A DNA stretch of 64,000 nucleotides from Mesostigma viride (GCA_009746045.1 RPFO01000167.1:911431-975430); one strand, 5' to 3'. Positions 42,101 through 50,380 are shown, numbered from the stretch's first letter. Numbers and translations are program-made. The notes: a model not told the origin generated them from the letters alone.

Positions 42101-43825
42101 CCTAAGTCTGCTGGCGATTCATCGACCCCGATGACACGCGAAGAGTTTATCCGACTCGCGAGACTCGACCTATTGAAACAAGCAGTGAAAGGACAAGGAG
42201 AAAGTACGCCCCCGGCTGTGAAAGACACAAGCGTTCCTCGAGACACGCACGGAACGTTGAGCACGAAAGGATGGTTCGATCAGGATCAGGCGCCACCGTC
42301 TCAAATTCCGCTACCCGCTAGAGCGGATAAAACACGGCCCGCGAGCAGTTTCCGTCCCGTGGGGAAAGGCCCTCCGATTATAAGTAACATAGAAGGAGCT
42401 GGTGGAGCCGAGCCGAACCCGTTCCTTCCACCAAATACATTGCAACACGAAACCCAGCCCGCGCCGGCTCGTGTCACAGAATCGGATCAAGAGAAATTGG
42501 ACAAAACAGTGGAGGAGTTGTTAAGTATCGCGAATGACGGAGTACAGACGAGTAGTTCTCAGGTGAAACCCGTTGGCGCACAATTCATGGGTTACCGTGT
42601 ACAAAAAACGGGGAAAGCGCCCTCTACTGCCACAGGTGTCACCGTTGAAACAAAAGATCAAAATCCGTCAAAAAAACCACCGAGGACTACATACACTAAA
42701 AAACAGAGTCAGAATCTCTACGATTCGTATTCAACAAGAAACGAATCTACCGTCTCTGAAGAGGAGCGCATGAGACGATATGACGTGGCGTCGCAACAAA
42801 AAGAGGGTATTTTGGCGTTTAAGAAGGAACTCGAAAAAGAACAAGAACTACAGGCACAACAGCAAAAAGAAGCGGAGTTGAATCTGGCACACCAGAAACG
42901 GATGGATGAGGAAAGAATAAAGGAAGAGCGTCGAAAGAATCAGTTGTCTTCGAAATTCCCCGTTTTGTTCGATGAGAATTATCCACGCAGGGAAATTACA
43001 CCCCAAGACATCGATATTTTCGAAACGGTTGCCAATGACAATGACAAAAAGGAAGCGCTCCAGAGATACGAATGGAATAAGGATATGCATAACCGCATGT
43101 CCGAAATTAGTAAAATGCGAACGATTTATGCCGGATCGACAGATCTTCACCGTAAGAAAGGTATGCTGCATGGCATGACCGCGCGTTTAACTCAACCACC
43201 TCCTAAGAAAGAGTGGAAAGACTTTAAGGAAGATGTGGTGGACGATAGAAGTTTGTTGAGTGAAGATTATAAAGAGACACTTCAAACGCAAGAGAACTGG
43301 ATCAAGGCCGAACAAGAAGAGCTTTCCAAATCTATCGCGAGGGAAAGAGTAAAAGAAGAGAAAGCATTTGCGGATACTATATACACGAAACTGGTGGAGT
43401 TGAAAGTGACTTCTAAGAGTTCTATACTCGACGCTCAACGAGCCGCGTTCCGAACGTTTATGCAGAAGGAAGGATTGAAGGTCGAAGACGTGAAGTATTA
43501 CGCCAAATCGTTACCCGTCGATCAATACAATGTAGTCCTAAATATGTTGAACGACATCGAAATCCATAAAAAGTCACCACCCAAACACGTGGAAGCCCCC
43601 GCACCACAAGAAGATCCGAAGCAGCTTGCACAAGAATTCTTCCTAAAGGCACAAAAAAGGTATTTGATACACAACAAACCGACGTTAAATAAAAATAACG
43701 CGGACGAGTTCAAAAAATTCGTACTATCAAAGAACGTCCGCCTAAAAGACTTGCCAAAGTATGCGGACTTGTTACCGGCTGATCAGGCGGATGCGTTAAA
43801 GAGCGTCATCCGAAAACTTAGATAG
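39131..43825 (+). CDS. Giant coiled-coil and low-complexity protein
   Basis: 1564 aa. Acidic N-terminus (residues 1-60), then a long charged helix. Residues 290-380 contain six copies of the 16-residue unit EAARVAALEKEEEDRR. A Pro/Gly/Gln/Ser-rich disordered centre follows, and then another long coiled coil (about 1200-1560) with KXXE patterns and two similar C-terminal helices (both ending L-x2-LPVDQ/LPADQ). No enzyme motif. An AT-rich TAATAAAAAG box lies about 10 nt before the ATG. The LPxDQ pair suggests internal duplication at the C-terminus. A structural, tegument-like or scaffold role is likely. Confidence 0.68.
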   Translation: MNTAEYVRSLLTGFPFDMDDTDTSNEYMDFDEFARVGFPNRYRPDEVHGAGEFVGIGYGNEEEEDASKRAALVGTAPEAEDEEEKEAREAEAKEDEEIKRHIDETNKRFEEEEADINVDRDDRESADIKLLGGKGDISDSDLTEMDNLAKELDTKRGLVLDKYLTVKGDREEEKKYEKELEDLASKIREIHQRMAAADRQMVRNEDRRERRERLAEDKKKWEEEKAIGLAKLAEERRIKKMERQAKRDAEKLEAETKAAEEKALKVREAKEAERAEAEKAAAEAAEAARREAARVAALEKEEEDRREAARVAALEKEEEDRREAARVAALEKEEEDRREAARVAALEKEEEDRREAARVAALEKEEEDRREAARVAALEALESGGGGSTNPHAPLGPVDGLAHQDLLDAVRDALGEKEESTKEGVVAQGEGGPSADDLDPIGSSEEESEIAILQRELEDIREKMFKITEKVGAHDLSQTLSVLNAGLRQLQTDYEKKNNPFGVFSGLLPFTNDATELLALQNDIAETTANIENFTQLSVQEQNILKKLSTSVEDIRDGPTQSTIGSSAGSLNRDTEYEAEQQGDKDDSGHPANAVFPPRIPLTSEGMLESAGVPTPGNGHEKTVQENVLVVPLGQGGKPYSPGSQNVVWQSTQDLAGSLVVTGDSHPLASEGGWTLVKGRGRVPHTTRGPTTAPLQGRNGKLPPIVENVSGRQPNPRDPELGGQRLRLYPLEGIIHYENDGRAFISKENIPKLVGWVERQVELNTRATETGQAPLEAILKSIEVDGGYVSSENMQRLANLMGSSPWKETKSEGVQQPHPGKPAWNDPKDSLRRTSLPPVEQTPRVAMRQKQNNEVHVTNFVPVPLYSQSGPLWWGGLGSKGVPVLPTLEGGGDMQTSDASESMGGTVPKTRVDSQSDVPDRLMFDNFFPNEASWEVRTDGSSIIPQADIPGFPSVYLDPAFVQGLNRLDPLGLQLRFLERSKGRESRDSRPKSAGDSSTPMTREEFIRLARLDLLKQAVKGQGESTPPAVKDTSVPRDTHGTLSTKGWFDQDQAPPSQIPLPARADKTRPASSFRPVGKGPPIISNIEGAGGAEPNPFLPPNTLQHETQPAPARVTESDQEKLDKTVEELLSIANDGVQTSSSQVKPVGAQFMGYRVQKTGKAPSTATGVTVETKDQNPSKKPPRTTYTKKQSQNLYDSYSTRNESTVSEEERMRRYDVASQQKEGILAFKKELEKEQELQAQQQKEAELNLAHQKRMDEERIKEERRKNQLSSKFPVLFDENYPRREITPQDIDIFETVANDNDKKEALQRYEWNKDMHNRMSEISKMRTIYAGSTDLHRKKGMLHGMTARLTQPPPKKEWKDFKEDVVDDRSLLSEDYKETLQTQENWIKAEQEELSKSIARERVKEEKAFADTIYTKLVELKVTSKSSILDAQRAAFRTFMQKEGLKVEDVKYYAKSLPVDQYNVVLNMLNDIEIHKKSPPKHVEAPAPQEDPKQLAQEFFLKAQKRYLIHNKPTLNKNNADEFKKFVLSKNVRLKDLPKYADLLPADQADALKSVIRKLR
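40001..40268 (+). repeat. 48-bp in-frame repeat, about six units
   Basis: Units start at 40001, 40049, 40097, 40145, 40193 and 40241 and are almost identical (GAGGCCGCGAGGGTGGCCGCGTTAGAGAAGGAGG...). They code for a helical 16-residue repeat inside the giant coiled-coil protein. Such repeats commonly change length by slippage or unequal crossover. Confidence 0.85.
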
Positions 43826-43871
43826 CATATGGTAATGTGATTGTTTTCAATGGAATAGCGATATTGGCCTG

Positions 43872-44390
43872 TCACCGGCACTTCCTACAGGTCCTCCTCC
43901 TCCTCGGGGGGTCGCACGAGCACAGCGCGTTGCCCCCCGTCCCCTCTCGGTAGCAGAGGTAGCAGTCGGCGCGGATGTTCAGATGGTGGCAGACCGACGC
44001 CCCTCCCCTGTTCTCGATCTTGCACTGCCGGCACGCGTGCCGCACGTTGTTGTGCTCGCATATGCTCTTCCCGTGGCAATTGCGGCACGTGTACTTGTAC
44101 TTTCCACACGGGCAAAACTCGACGGGCGAGCACCGCGAGCATTTTCGTTTCGTTTTTCCGTGCGGGCACTTTTGTTTGGTCTTCGCGAGTTTCATGGGAG
44201 TCTCTTCATGGGGCGCCCGTCCGAGTTCTCGGTTCCGCGTCATCGCGACACATTCGGGACACGTCCACCAGGGCGTCTTGGAGTGGCAACACGGCCCTCT
44301 CGCGAACCGCGGGTCGAGTTCCGGCGCCGCGGGGTAGCTCGGAATCGTCGCGTAGGGATGAAACCCCATGTTCGAATCGAGACGTTTCAA
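43872..44390 (-). CDS. Cys/His-repeat protein (CHGK-type zinc repeats)
   Basis: 172 aa. From about residue 74 to the end it has five units of the kind C-x(1-2)-H/G-x(5-6)-C-x2-C (CPHGKTKRKCSRC, CPCGKYKYTCRNC, CEHNNVRHACRQC and others). The same unit forms the N-terminal half of the HNH protein at 56641. There is also a CCHSK...CPEC pair near 35-48. Such repeats are frequent in large algal viruses and protists and probably bind zinc. An AATTTATAC box (minus strand GTATAAATT) lies about 55 nt before the ATG. Confidence 0.65.
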   Translation of the reverse strand: MKRLDSNMGFHPYATIPSYPAAPELDPRFARGPCCHSKTPWWTCPECVAMTRNRELGRAPHEETPMKLAKTKQKCPHGKTKRKCSRCSPVEFCPCGKYKYTCRNCHGKSICEHNNVRHACRQCKIENRGGASVCHHLNIRADCYLCYREGTGGNALCSCDPPRRRRTCRKCR

Positions 44391-44455
44391 TCGCGCACGT
44401 TTGGCAATGCTTTTGTGGCACGGGAGATGTGAGGGGCGGGGAATTTATACTCGTT

Positions 44456-45085
44456 CTAGCTCTCCCCTGACGTCACTTCGCGCTCGAAGAGGTCGTCGCC
44501 TGTGGCGGGGGATCGCGTCACGGCGGCCCGGAAGAAAACGAGTTTGTGCCTGTTGGTTTTGGCGTGTTTCAGCACGAGGTACGCGACGGTTTCGTCGGCC
44601 CCGGAGAGTGCGAGCCTCTCCCCGTTGACGACCTCCCACGTGGGCGCGTTCGACGCCTGGACGACCTCGCGCGCGGTGCGGACGTCCATCGGCTTGATCA
44701 TGCGCAGGGAGGTGGGCTGCATCGGGACGCCGTTCGACCGGTCAGACACGATCTCGACCACGTCGATTTTTTCCCCCGTGACGACGATCCGGAGCGAGGG
44801 CGGATCGTCGGACGACGCGGCCGTGACCGATTGGGTCTTGGCGTCCTTCCAGTTGGTGTACGCGTCGAACTTAGCTACGGCGTCCCGGAACTCGCGTGAG
44901 GTCATCTTCGCTACCGGGGCGATCGAGAGCCCGTGAAAGTCCGGGTCTATGCGGTCGTCAGGCAGGAGTTCGGCGACCTTCTGCTGCCTGGCCCGCATCC
45001 ACATCAGCAGGGCGGCCATGACGAACACGACGAAGGCGATGACTGCGGCGACGACGTGTTTCCTCTCCATTCCATAAAGTCGCAT
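44456..45085 (-). CDS. N-terminally anchored membrane protein
   Basis: 209 aa from the ATG at 45085. Residues 6-28 form a strong membrane segment (HVVAAVIAFVVFVMAALLMWM). The rest is a soluble domain of about 180 residues with many beta-prone stretches (LRIVVTGEKIDVVEIVSD). Probably a type II-like or virion membrane protein with the main domain outside the cytosol or virion core. An AT-rich ATTTTATTTTT box lies just before the start. The longer frame to 45160 begins with a non-ATG codon. Confidence 0.62.
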   Translation of the reverse strand: MRLYGMERKHVVAAVIAFVVFVMAALLMWMRARQQKVAELLPDDRIDPDFHGLSIAPVAKMTSREFRDAVAKFDAYTNWKDAKTQSVTAASSDDPPSLRIVVTGEKIDVVEIVSDRSNGVPMQPTSLRMIKPMDVRTAREVVQASNAPTWEVVNGERLALSGADETVAYLVLKHAKTNRHKLVFFRAAVTRSPATGDDLFEREVTSGES

Positions 45086-45119
45086 CCAAAAATAAAATCG
45101 GACATGACGATATACACGC

Positions 45120-45251
45120 ATGGCGCCGAAGAGGAGCAAGGTCACGGGCCGTTTCATCAAGGGCAGCAGCCACTCGGGCGGGGCCCACCGCCGTCGCAGG
45201 CGTCACAGGGCGCGACAGGACACGATGATGTTCCAGCCTGTGCCATCCTAA
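45120..45251 (+). CDS. Small basic 43-aa protein
   Basis: ATG at 45120, TAA at 45249. The product is rich in Arg, Lys and His (MAPKRSKVTGRFIKGSS then a run of Arg) and ends MMFQPVPS. The GATATACACG box directly before the ATG resembles the late-type promoters of nearby genes. The size and charge suit a DNA-condensing or core peptide. It is short, so the call is moderate. Confidence 0.42.
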   Translation: MAPKRSKVTGRFIKGSSHSGGAHRRRRRHRARQDTMMFQPVPS

Positions 45252-45286
45252 AATTTTCGAACAGTAACATAGATTAACGTGACGTC

Positions 45287-45685
45287 ATGGGGGACATCGC
45301 AAACACCGCGGGGCAGCCCATCACTGTGCCTCCCCAAGCTCCTGTGGCTCTGGACCTGACGCCGACGAACTTCGGCGCACCTCCCCCGGGCCCGCTGGAG
45401 GGGCTGAGCCTCGATTCCCCCGATTTCGGGATCCCCGTATCCGACGCCGCTCGGACGATGACCGGAGCGCCGGGAGGCGTGGTCATATTGACCGAGAACG
45501 CGCTGGAGACCGATCCCCGTTATTTTTCCGCCTTTCGACAGCAGGTGTCGATCGCGCCGTACCGCGGCGGCATGTCGGGTCCTGTGCCTCGTCCTGAGGG
45601 GCGGGGCGAGGGCGCGCGCGCTGCGGGCGAGATGGTGCAATCTGCGATCGACACGATGGAGAAGGGCACTGTTCGAAAATTCTAA
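45287..45685 (+). CDS. Unknown 132-aa Pro/Gly-rich protein
   Basis: It starts MGDIANTAGQPITVPPQAPV. A Pro/Gly/Ala-rich first half is followed by a short helix-forming C-terminus (MVQSAIDTMEKGTVRKF). It has no Cys cluster or membrane segment. Next gene starts 14 nt later in the same direction. Not recognised; virion protein is a guess. Confidence 0.55.
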   Translation: MGDIANTAGQPITVPPQAPVALDLTPTNFGAPPPGPLEGLSLDSPDFGIPVSDAARTMTGAPGGVVILTENALETDPRYFSAFRQQVSIAPYRGGMSGPVPRPEGRGEGARAAGEMVQSAIDTMEKGTVRKF

Positions 45686-45698
45686 GGTGTAGGTAAAG

Positions 45699-46055
45699 AT
45701 GACGGATCGTTCGTTCGTGAGAGGCGTGGTGTTCGCGCCCGGGGCGGGCAATCGGCGCAAGGCGAACGTCGCCAACCAGTCCGAGGCGCCGTACGACCGC
45801 GAGTTCGTCGAGATCGACCGTCAAGCGGTCCCTTTCGTCGCGCCTAACGTCGAGGAGCACGACCACAGGAAGATCGACGCGGGCGAGTTGAGGCGCATGC
45901 TGGACGAACGCGCGCAAACGCGGGAGTGGGTGCGTTCGAAACTGGACCAGACGGCGGTCTATCAGAGGTCGGAGAAGCCGCGGCTCGTTAAGAACGGGAG
46001 GCCGGTGGTCTTGGTGCAGGGCCAGTACGAGGACCTGTACGGCCTAAAATGGTGA
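45699..46055 (+). CDS. Unknown 118-aa basic protein
   Basis: Basic helix-rich protein (MTDRSFVRGVVFAPGAGNRR...). It ends close to, and converges on, the gene at 46066. No domain is recognised. Likely co-transcribed with the gene at 45287. Confidence 0.55.
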   Translation: MTDRSFVRGVVFAPGAGNRRKANVANQSEAPYDREFVEIDRQAVPFVAPNVEEHDHRKIDAGELRRMLDERAQTREWVRSKLDQTAVYQRSEKPRLVKNGRPVVLVQGQYEDLYGLKW

Positions 46056-46065
46056 TGCGCGGTGT

Positions 46066-46557
46066 CTAGCGGTGCGCGGCGACGACTTCGAGGAGGATGG
46101 CGAACTTCTCTCCTGCGAGGTCGAGCAGTTCGCGGGAAGGGGAGGGGAGGGCGAACAGCTCGATCTCGACCTCGGCGGCGCTGGCGAGCTCGGGCGTGAA
46201 GAGGACGGTGTCGTCCATCTCGCTGCGGGGGGAGTAGGTCTCGTTTCCGTTCGGTACAACGAAGAAGTGCCCCCTACCCGCGAAGACGTCCTCGGCGGGC
46301 ATCGTGGAGGGGGGCAGGGGGATGGCCGCGTGCACCTTGTTGATTTCCACCCCTCCGATCTTCGCGTACACTGCGGTGGACACCTGGCTCACCGCGGGAA
46401 TGCTCGCCCAGACGACGCGACAGCTCTTTACGCCGCGAACGGGGAAGGGCAGGCGGAAGTGCGTGTCCCCCTTCCGGTTGGTCCCTGTGACGAGAAGCTG
46501 GATGCGTTTGTCGCGGCTTGCGTGAGGTCTGGCGACGGTGTCGAGAACGGCGTCCAT
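46066..46557 (-). CDS. Beta-rich virion-type protein (unknown)
   Basis: 163 aa. The pattern RIQLLVTGTNR, FRLPFPVRGVKSCRVVWASIP resembles small beta-sheet structural proteins found in virions of large algal viruses. I cannot name the family with confidence. No transmembrane segment. It lies in a row of minus-strand genes with spacers of about 15 nt. Confidence 0.58.
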   Translation of the reverse strand: MDAVLDTVARPHASRDKRIQLLVTGTNRKGDTHFRLPFPVRGVKSCRVVWASIPAVSQVSTAVYAKIGGVEINKVHAAIPLPPSTMPAEDVFAGRGHFFVVPNGNETYSPRSEMDDTVLFTPELASAAEVEIELFALPSPSRELLDLAGEKFAILLEVVAAHR

Positions 46558-46572
46558 GTCGAATTCATTCTA

Positions 46573-47055
46573 CTAAATACCAAAATTTTCTTGTTCGTCG
46601 AACGACGACCGGATCGACACGCTCGGTGAATCGGTAGCCCTCTGCTTCCCCTCGGCGAGGTCTTTCATCGAAGGGGTCGAGTGGACGTACGAAGGGGCCG
46701 CCCCGACTCGATCGGCCATGAGCCGGTTCTTTATTTTGAGCGCGCTCAGCGTCTCCTGTTGTATTTTGATCAGTTTCAGAAGCGTCGCGGATAACATGAG
46801 CAGGTTGGGGACTTCTGTGTGGTTCAGGTCCTCGGCCACGCGGCGTACGTAATCGGTCTCGATGTCGGATTTCTTTGCGGAAAGTACCGCCGGCGAGGAT
46901 TTGCCGCTCGATTCTGACTCGGAGTCCTCTCCTAATCGCAGGATGCTGCCGGCTATCTGCGTTTCGGTCTTTATGCTTTTGAGTTTTTCTTTGTGCGCGT
47001 TTTGCGTCAGCCACCACGTGATCGCGGCGGCCATACACATTTTGACAACATCCAT
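46573..47055 (-). CDS. N-terminally anchored protein
   Basis: 160 aa from the ATG at 47055, chosen because TATATA lies at 47065-47070, about 10-15 nt upstream; the longer frame starts at a TTG. Residues 2-18 include AAAITWWL, a short hydrophobic anchor. A charged linker and two helices (LLMLSATLLKLIKIQQE) follow. The rest is hydrophilic with many Ser. Not recognised; a virion membrane or inner-protein role is possible. Confidence 0.58.
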   Translation of the reverse strand: MDVVKMCMAAAITWWLTQNAHKEKLKSIKTETQIAGSILRLGEDSESESSGKSSPAVLSAKKSDIETDYVRRVAEDLNHTEVPNLLMLSATLLKLIKIQQETLSALKIKNRLMADRVGAAPSYVHSTPSMKDLAEGKQRATDSPSVSIRSSFDEQENFGI

Positions 47056-47064
47056 GCCAATCGT

Positions 47065-47070
47065 TATATA
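47065..47070 (-). promoter_or_regulatory. TATATA box close to the ATG (late-type)
   Basis: TATATA ends 10 nt before the ATG at 47055. The same arrangement is seen before 30921, 39090 and 55183 and contrasts with TATAAAA at 95-130 nt in the terminal genes. Confidence 0.5.
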
Positions 47071-47088
47071 TTGCTTCAATAATTTACA

Positions 47089-47478
47089 TCATTCATCTTC
47101 CACTCTTGGTCTGGCCATTCCTAAACATCCCCTAACGAACCCGACGCGTTCTAGAGGCGGTCTCTTCACGCTCGCGTGCACGCGGAGGGTGACGCGGAGT
47201 CGTTCGCACGCGATCTTTGCGTTCTTGAGGTCGGCCGAGACGCTGTCGACGAGGTTTTGGTCGGACTTGTAGAGGTAGAGCTGTTTCTGGAAGCCCGGGT
47301 GTTTCATCGCGAACGTCACGAGAGTGCCAAGTCCGCTCATCCAGTTCGAAATCTCCGAGATCTTGACGATCACGCGCTCCTTCCAGTTGACCACGTCGAT
47401 GGTGCCGATGTGAAAAGAGACGTCGATTTCCCCGCCGACTTCTTCGTGGACGATTCGCCGGATCTCGTTTTCGCGCAT
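47089..47478 (-). CDS. PD-(D/E)XK-like domain protein, possibly inactive
   Basis: 129 aa. The layout EIDVSFHIGTIDVV, then RVIVKISEISNWMSG, then a helix and LYLYKSDQN, fits the fold of restriction-endonuclease-like PD-(D/E)XK domains. In that fold an Asp is followed by a strand with E-x-K. Here the second strand reads VIVKI, so the usual acidic residue is missing. A binding rather than cutting role is the cautious reading. The first ATG is at 47478; longer frames in the same phase only read through the neighbouring gene. It follows the gene at 47496 after 17 nt and is probably co-transcribed. Confidence 0.48.
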   Translation of the reverse strand: MRENEIRRIVHEEVGGEIDVSFHIGTIDVVNWKERVIVKISEISNWMSGLGTLVTFAMKHPGFQKQLYLYKSDQNLVDSVSADLKNAKIACERLRVTLRVHASVKRPPLERVGFVRGCLGMARPRVEDE

Positions 47479-47495
47479 GGCTGCCTTCTTACATT

Positions 47496-48071
47496 TCACC
47501 GCCACAATCGCGCGGCACCGACGAGCGACGCCGCGTACGGAAGCAGCGCCGCTCCGGACGCGCGAATCTTCCGGGGCTTCGGGGCGAAGGAGGCATGGCG
47601 CGGGTTGGCCTTCCTCCGTTCGTTCAGATCCAGGGCGCGCTCGCGGACGTTGCGCTCGATCGTTTTTTTCGTTTCGTCCGTGACGTCCGACAGCATGCAA
47701 TCGTTCGTCTTCAGCATGCGGTGAAAGAGGCGGATGGTCTCCTTGGCCTTTTCCCGGTCGTAGACGTACCCGTTGTTCGCGGTGGTGGTCGCGATGATGC
47801 AGTTGACGCCGAAAAGCAGCGCCGATTGAGTCGCGTCGCACGCCAGCGGGATGCTGGGGGCTCCGAACTTGGTCTTGGCGTCCCGCGCGGACAGCCCCGT
47901 CATGGCCTTGGAGACCTCGTTCCAATGGAACGCCGCGTCCTTCTTGGCTTTGCTCTTGCTCGGGTTGGCGAAGATCGCGTCGTGCAGGATCTTCGTCGAG
48001 TCGAGACAACAGAGCGTAGGGGACTCGGCTTTCCGAATCGGCGGAACGTATCGCTCGTCGTCGGAAGACAT
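47496..48071 (-). CDS. Unknown 191-aa basic protein
   Basis: Start ATG at 48071, about 95 nt after TTTATA (48163-48168). The protein has an acidic N-terminus, a SKSKAKKD stretch and a helix-rich, Cys-poor rest. It ends in a hydrophobic Ala/Leu-rich tail (SGAALLPYAASLVGAARLWR). No family is recognised. It is the upstream gene of the minus-strand pair with the PD-(D/E)XK-like protein. Confidence 0.55.
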   Translation of the reverse strand: MSSDDERYVPPIRKAESPTLCCLDSTKILHDAIFANPSKSKAKKDAAFHWNEVSKAMTGLSARDAKTKFGAPSIPLACDATQSALLFGVNCIIATTTANNGYVYDREKAKETIRLFHRMLKTNDCMLSDVTDETKKTIERNVRERALDLNERRKANPRHASFAPKPRKIRASGAALLPYAASLVGAARLWR

Positions 48072-48255
48072 GGAGGAAGATGCAGGACACCGTTTGCGAT
48101 TCCGAGGCCCGCGGTGGGTCGCACGAGGAGGATTTTGCAGGTCCCGTTCTCGGTCCTCGCCCTTTATACCCACGCGGTACACAAAATCGGCGTATTAAGT
48201 TAAGTAAAGCGATCTGTGGATGGGGGCGTGCTGGTCCGTACCTTTAGACGAACGA

Positions 48256-48381
48256 ATGCACACCAGGGTCAGCGCGCTGAGGAAGGACTTCGTGGCGCGC
48301 CTGTCTGTATCCAGTCAGGCGAAAGACGCGAAAAGGACGCGTAACCGCATCGAAGAGGCTCTGGAGGAATCCGAGCGGTGA
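48256..48381 (+). CDS. Small 41-aa basic helical protein
   Basis: ATG at 48256, TGA at 48379-48381. The peptide (MHTRVSALRKDFVARLS...NRIEEALEESER) is a predicted single amphipathic helix. It fits in the gap between two divergent units and overlaps nothing large. Evidence is limited to an open frame with a sensible amino-acid mix, so the call is cautious. Confidence 0.38.
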   Translation: MHTRVSALRKDFVARLSVSSQAKDAKRTRNRIEEALEESER

Positions 48382-48385
48382 TATT

Positions 48386-50380
48386 CTATCCGAGCCAGTA
48401 CCCCTCCATGACCAGTTGGCGGATGGGGCGGTCTCCGAACCCTCGAACGGTTTCGACTTTTTGTACAGCCTTCTGCACTTCCTTTATGTCCTCTACCGTC
48501 GCCTCTGATTTCTTACCTCTCGTCATCGCACTTTTCATCATCTGGGCGATCGCCTTCAGATCGTCCGAGTGGATGTCCAGGTTCTCTTTCAGAGCGTGCC
48601 CCGCGCTCACGAACGCCGTTTTGGCGAACTCCATGGACACCTTGAGAAGTTTCAGTCCCTTCTCCCTGACGTATTTCGACACCTGCTCCCCCCTCGTGAG
48701 CGGGCACGCGATCGGAAGTTCGCGCAGGCCGGCTTTCATCCAGGCGGGGCGGTTGTGCACCTTGCTCATGAGACGGCAGTCGATGGCCGCCTCGCGCAGT
48801 TTCTCCATGTACTTGGTGACGCCCTCGCTCGCGTGTTCCTTCATCGCCCGTTCCATCACGCGCTGGTCCACGCCGTCGATGGTGAGGTACCTGTGAACCG
48901 TGACCGTCCACTTCTTTTTGTCCAGCTGCAAATGGCTGCAGTGCCTTACGGCGCGCGCGATGGCCTGGCGCTCGGAGTTGACGTCCAGCAGCGGCTCCAT
49001 GATGTGGATATGGCGGACGCTCTTCAAGTCGAGCCCCTCGTTAAACCGTTTACGCGCCAGGATGACGTGCAGGTACTCCCCGTTGGCGTTGCGCTCGTCG
49101 TTGAAGACGGACAGCACGCGTCGAAGGGCTTCGTCCGTCACGGGCATCGAGTCCGATCCCAAAAGGGCGTACCTCTTCGCCGCCGACGCGGGGAACTCCC
49201 CGCGCAGGGACAGGGGGGCATACCCCTCGGCGTCGAGCACGTTCGCGACGTACTTTATGCCGTGGGCGTTGAAGGCGCTGTAGAGGTACTGTTTCTCGTC
49301 GGCGTGCTTCGTGATCTCGCTCACGATGCACGCGATCTTGGGGGAGATCGTGTCCAGGTGTTTCTTCACGTAGCTCGGCGCCATCCGGAGCATGCTGAGG
49401 GAGTTCGAGTACCGCCTCGGCTCGTAGAGGTACCGTTCGCGGTTCGTGACATTTTCCCGGCCCTCTTTCACCCGTTTCCTCACGGCGGCCGCCTGGTCCT
49501 CGCTCATGGGTATCCAGTGCAGTTTGTCCGGCTCTCGCGTCGGGTATACGGACTCGTCGCCCGCGTAGTCTACGAAGGAACACAGGCCCTTGAAGGCGTC
49601 GAGGGGCGAGTCGGGGAACACCGGCTTGCCCCGGATCATCGTAAGCAGGCGGTGGATCTCCTCTTCGTTGCGGCCGGGGGTGGCGCTAAGGATGACCATG
49701 TACAGCCCCTGCGTGTGCGGGTTCGGTTTCTCGAGGAATTCCATGAGGGTCGTGTACTCCCTGGCCTGGCCGGAGGGGGGCGAGAAGAGGTTCTGGACTT
49801 CGTCCATGATGAGGACGGAGTTGCGAAGGAGGTTCTTGTTGGCCCGCTTCTTGTCCTTCAGCCCGCGGTATAGGTCTAGGAGGTGCGTTAGTTGGCTGAA
49901 CGTCATGATGCGGTTCTCAACGACGCGTTTCGCGATCATGCGTACGGCCTGCTCCTTGGTCATGCCCTGAAACCTCGGGAACATGGACGCGCAGTTTCCG
50001 TACCCCGCGATGGTGTTGTTGACGGCGTTCTCGCGGCTCGTGGCCAGGAAGATGTTCTTGCTGGTGTCCCAGAACGCGTCTATGGCACCTAGCACGGTGC
50101 ACGTCTTCCCAGACCCCGTGGAGTGCCACGCCAGGAAGCCTCGGTGCCGGGACCCTCGCTGGGCCACGCCGCGGAGGTACATGTTCATCACCGCCTGCTG
50201 AGGCGCCTGCTTCATGTCCGCGGGTTTGTGGGAGCAGGAGTTCTTGCCCACCGCGCGGTGGTCGGGCGGTTTCTCGCCCCATATTCGGCCCTCGAAGTAG
50301 TTCTGGATGTAGGTCTGCGTGTCGGAGACCCGCGCGGTCTCTGCGTCAGGCCATTTCGCAGGGAGGGGGTGCGGTTTCAT
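48386..50380 (-). CDS. SF2 helicase of the poxvirus D6/D11 type
   Basis: 664 aa. Walker A WHSTGSGKT is near residue 85-93, DEVQ (motif II) near 193-196, SATPG (motif III) near 240, and the C-terminal QAIARAVRHCSH (motif VI) near 490. The last, with RHCSH, is typical of the NCLDV transcription helicases (D6R, early transcription factor; D11L, NPH-I). Role: DNA-dependent ATPase in viral transcription, acting in the virus factory or virion. The C-terminal 150 residues are helical and not recognised. A TATA-like box was not obvious before the ATG at 50380. It is divergent from the gene at 50443. Confidence 0.85.
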   Translation of the reverse strand: MKPHPLPAKWPDAETARVSDTQTYIQNYFEGRIWGEKPPDHRAVGKNSCSHKPADMKQAPQQAVMNMYLRGVAQRGSRHRGFLAWHSTGSGKTCTVLGAIDAFWDTSKNIFLATSRENAVNNTIAGYGNCASMFPRFQGMTKEQAVRMIAKRVVENRIMTFSQLTHLLDLYRGLKDKKRANKNLLRNSVLIMDEVQNLFSPPSGQAREYTTLMEFLEKPNPHTQGLYMVILSATPGRNEEEIHRLLTMIRGKPVFPDSPLDAFKGLCSFVDYAGDESVYPTREPDKLHWIPMSEDQAAAVRKRVKEGRENVTNRERYLYEPRRYSNSLSMLRMAPSYVKKHLDTISPKIACIVSEITKHADEKQYLYSAFNAHGIKYVANVLDAEGYAPLSLRGEFPASAAKRYALLGSDSMPVTDEALRRVLSVFNDERNANGEYLHVILARKRFNEGLDLKSVRHIHIMEPLLDVNSERQAIARAVRHCSHLQLDKKKWTVTVHRYLTIDGVDQRVMERAMKEHASEGVTKYMEKLREAAIDCRLMSKVHNRPAWMKAGLRELPIACPLTRGEQVSKYVREKGLKLLKVSMEFAKTAFVSAGHALKENLDIHSDDLKAIAQMMKSAMTRGKKSEATVEDIKEVQKAVQKVETVRGFGDRPIRQLVMEGYWLG

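Noticed and set aside
48569..49873. 434-codon ORF antisense to the SF2 helicase
   Set aside because: The helicase strand has all expected motifs; the antisense frame has none.
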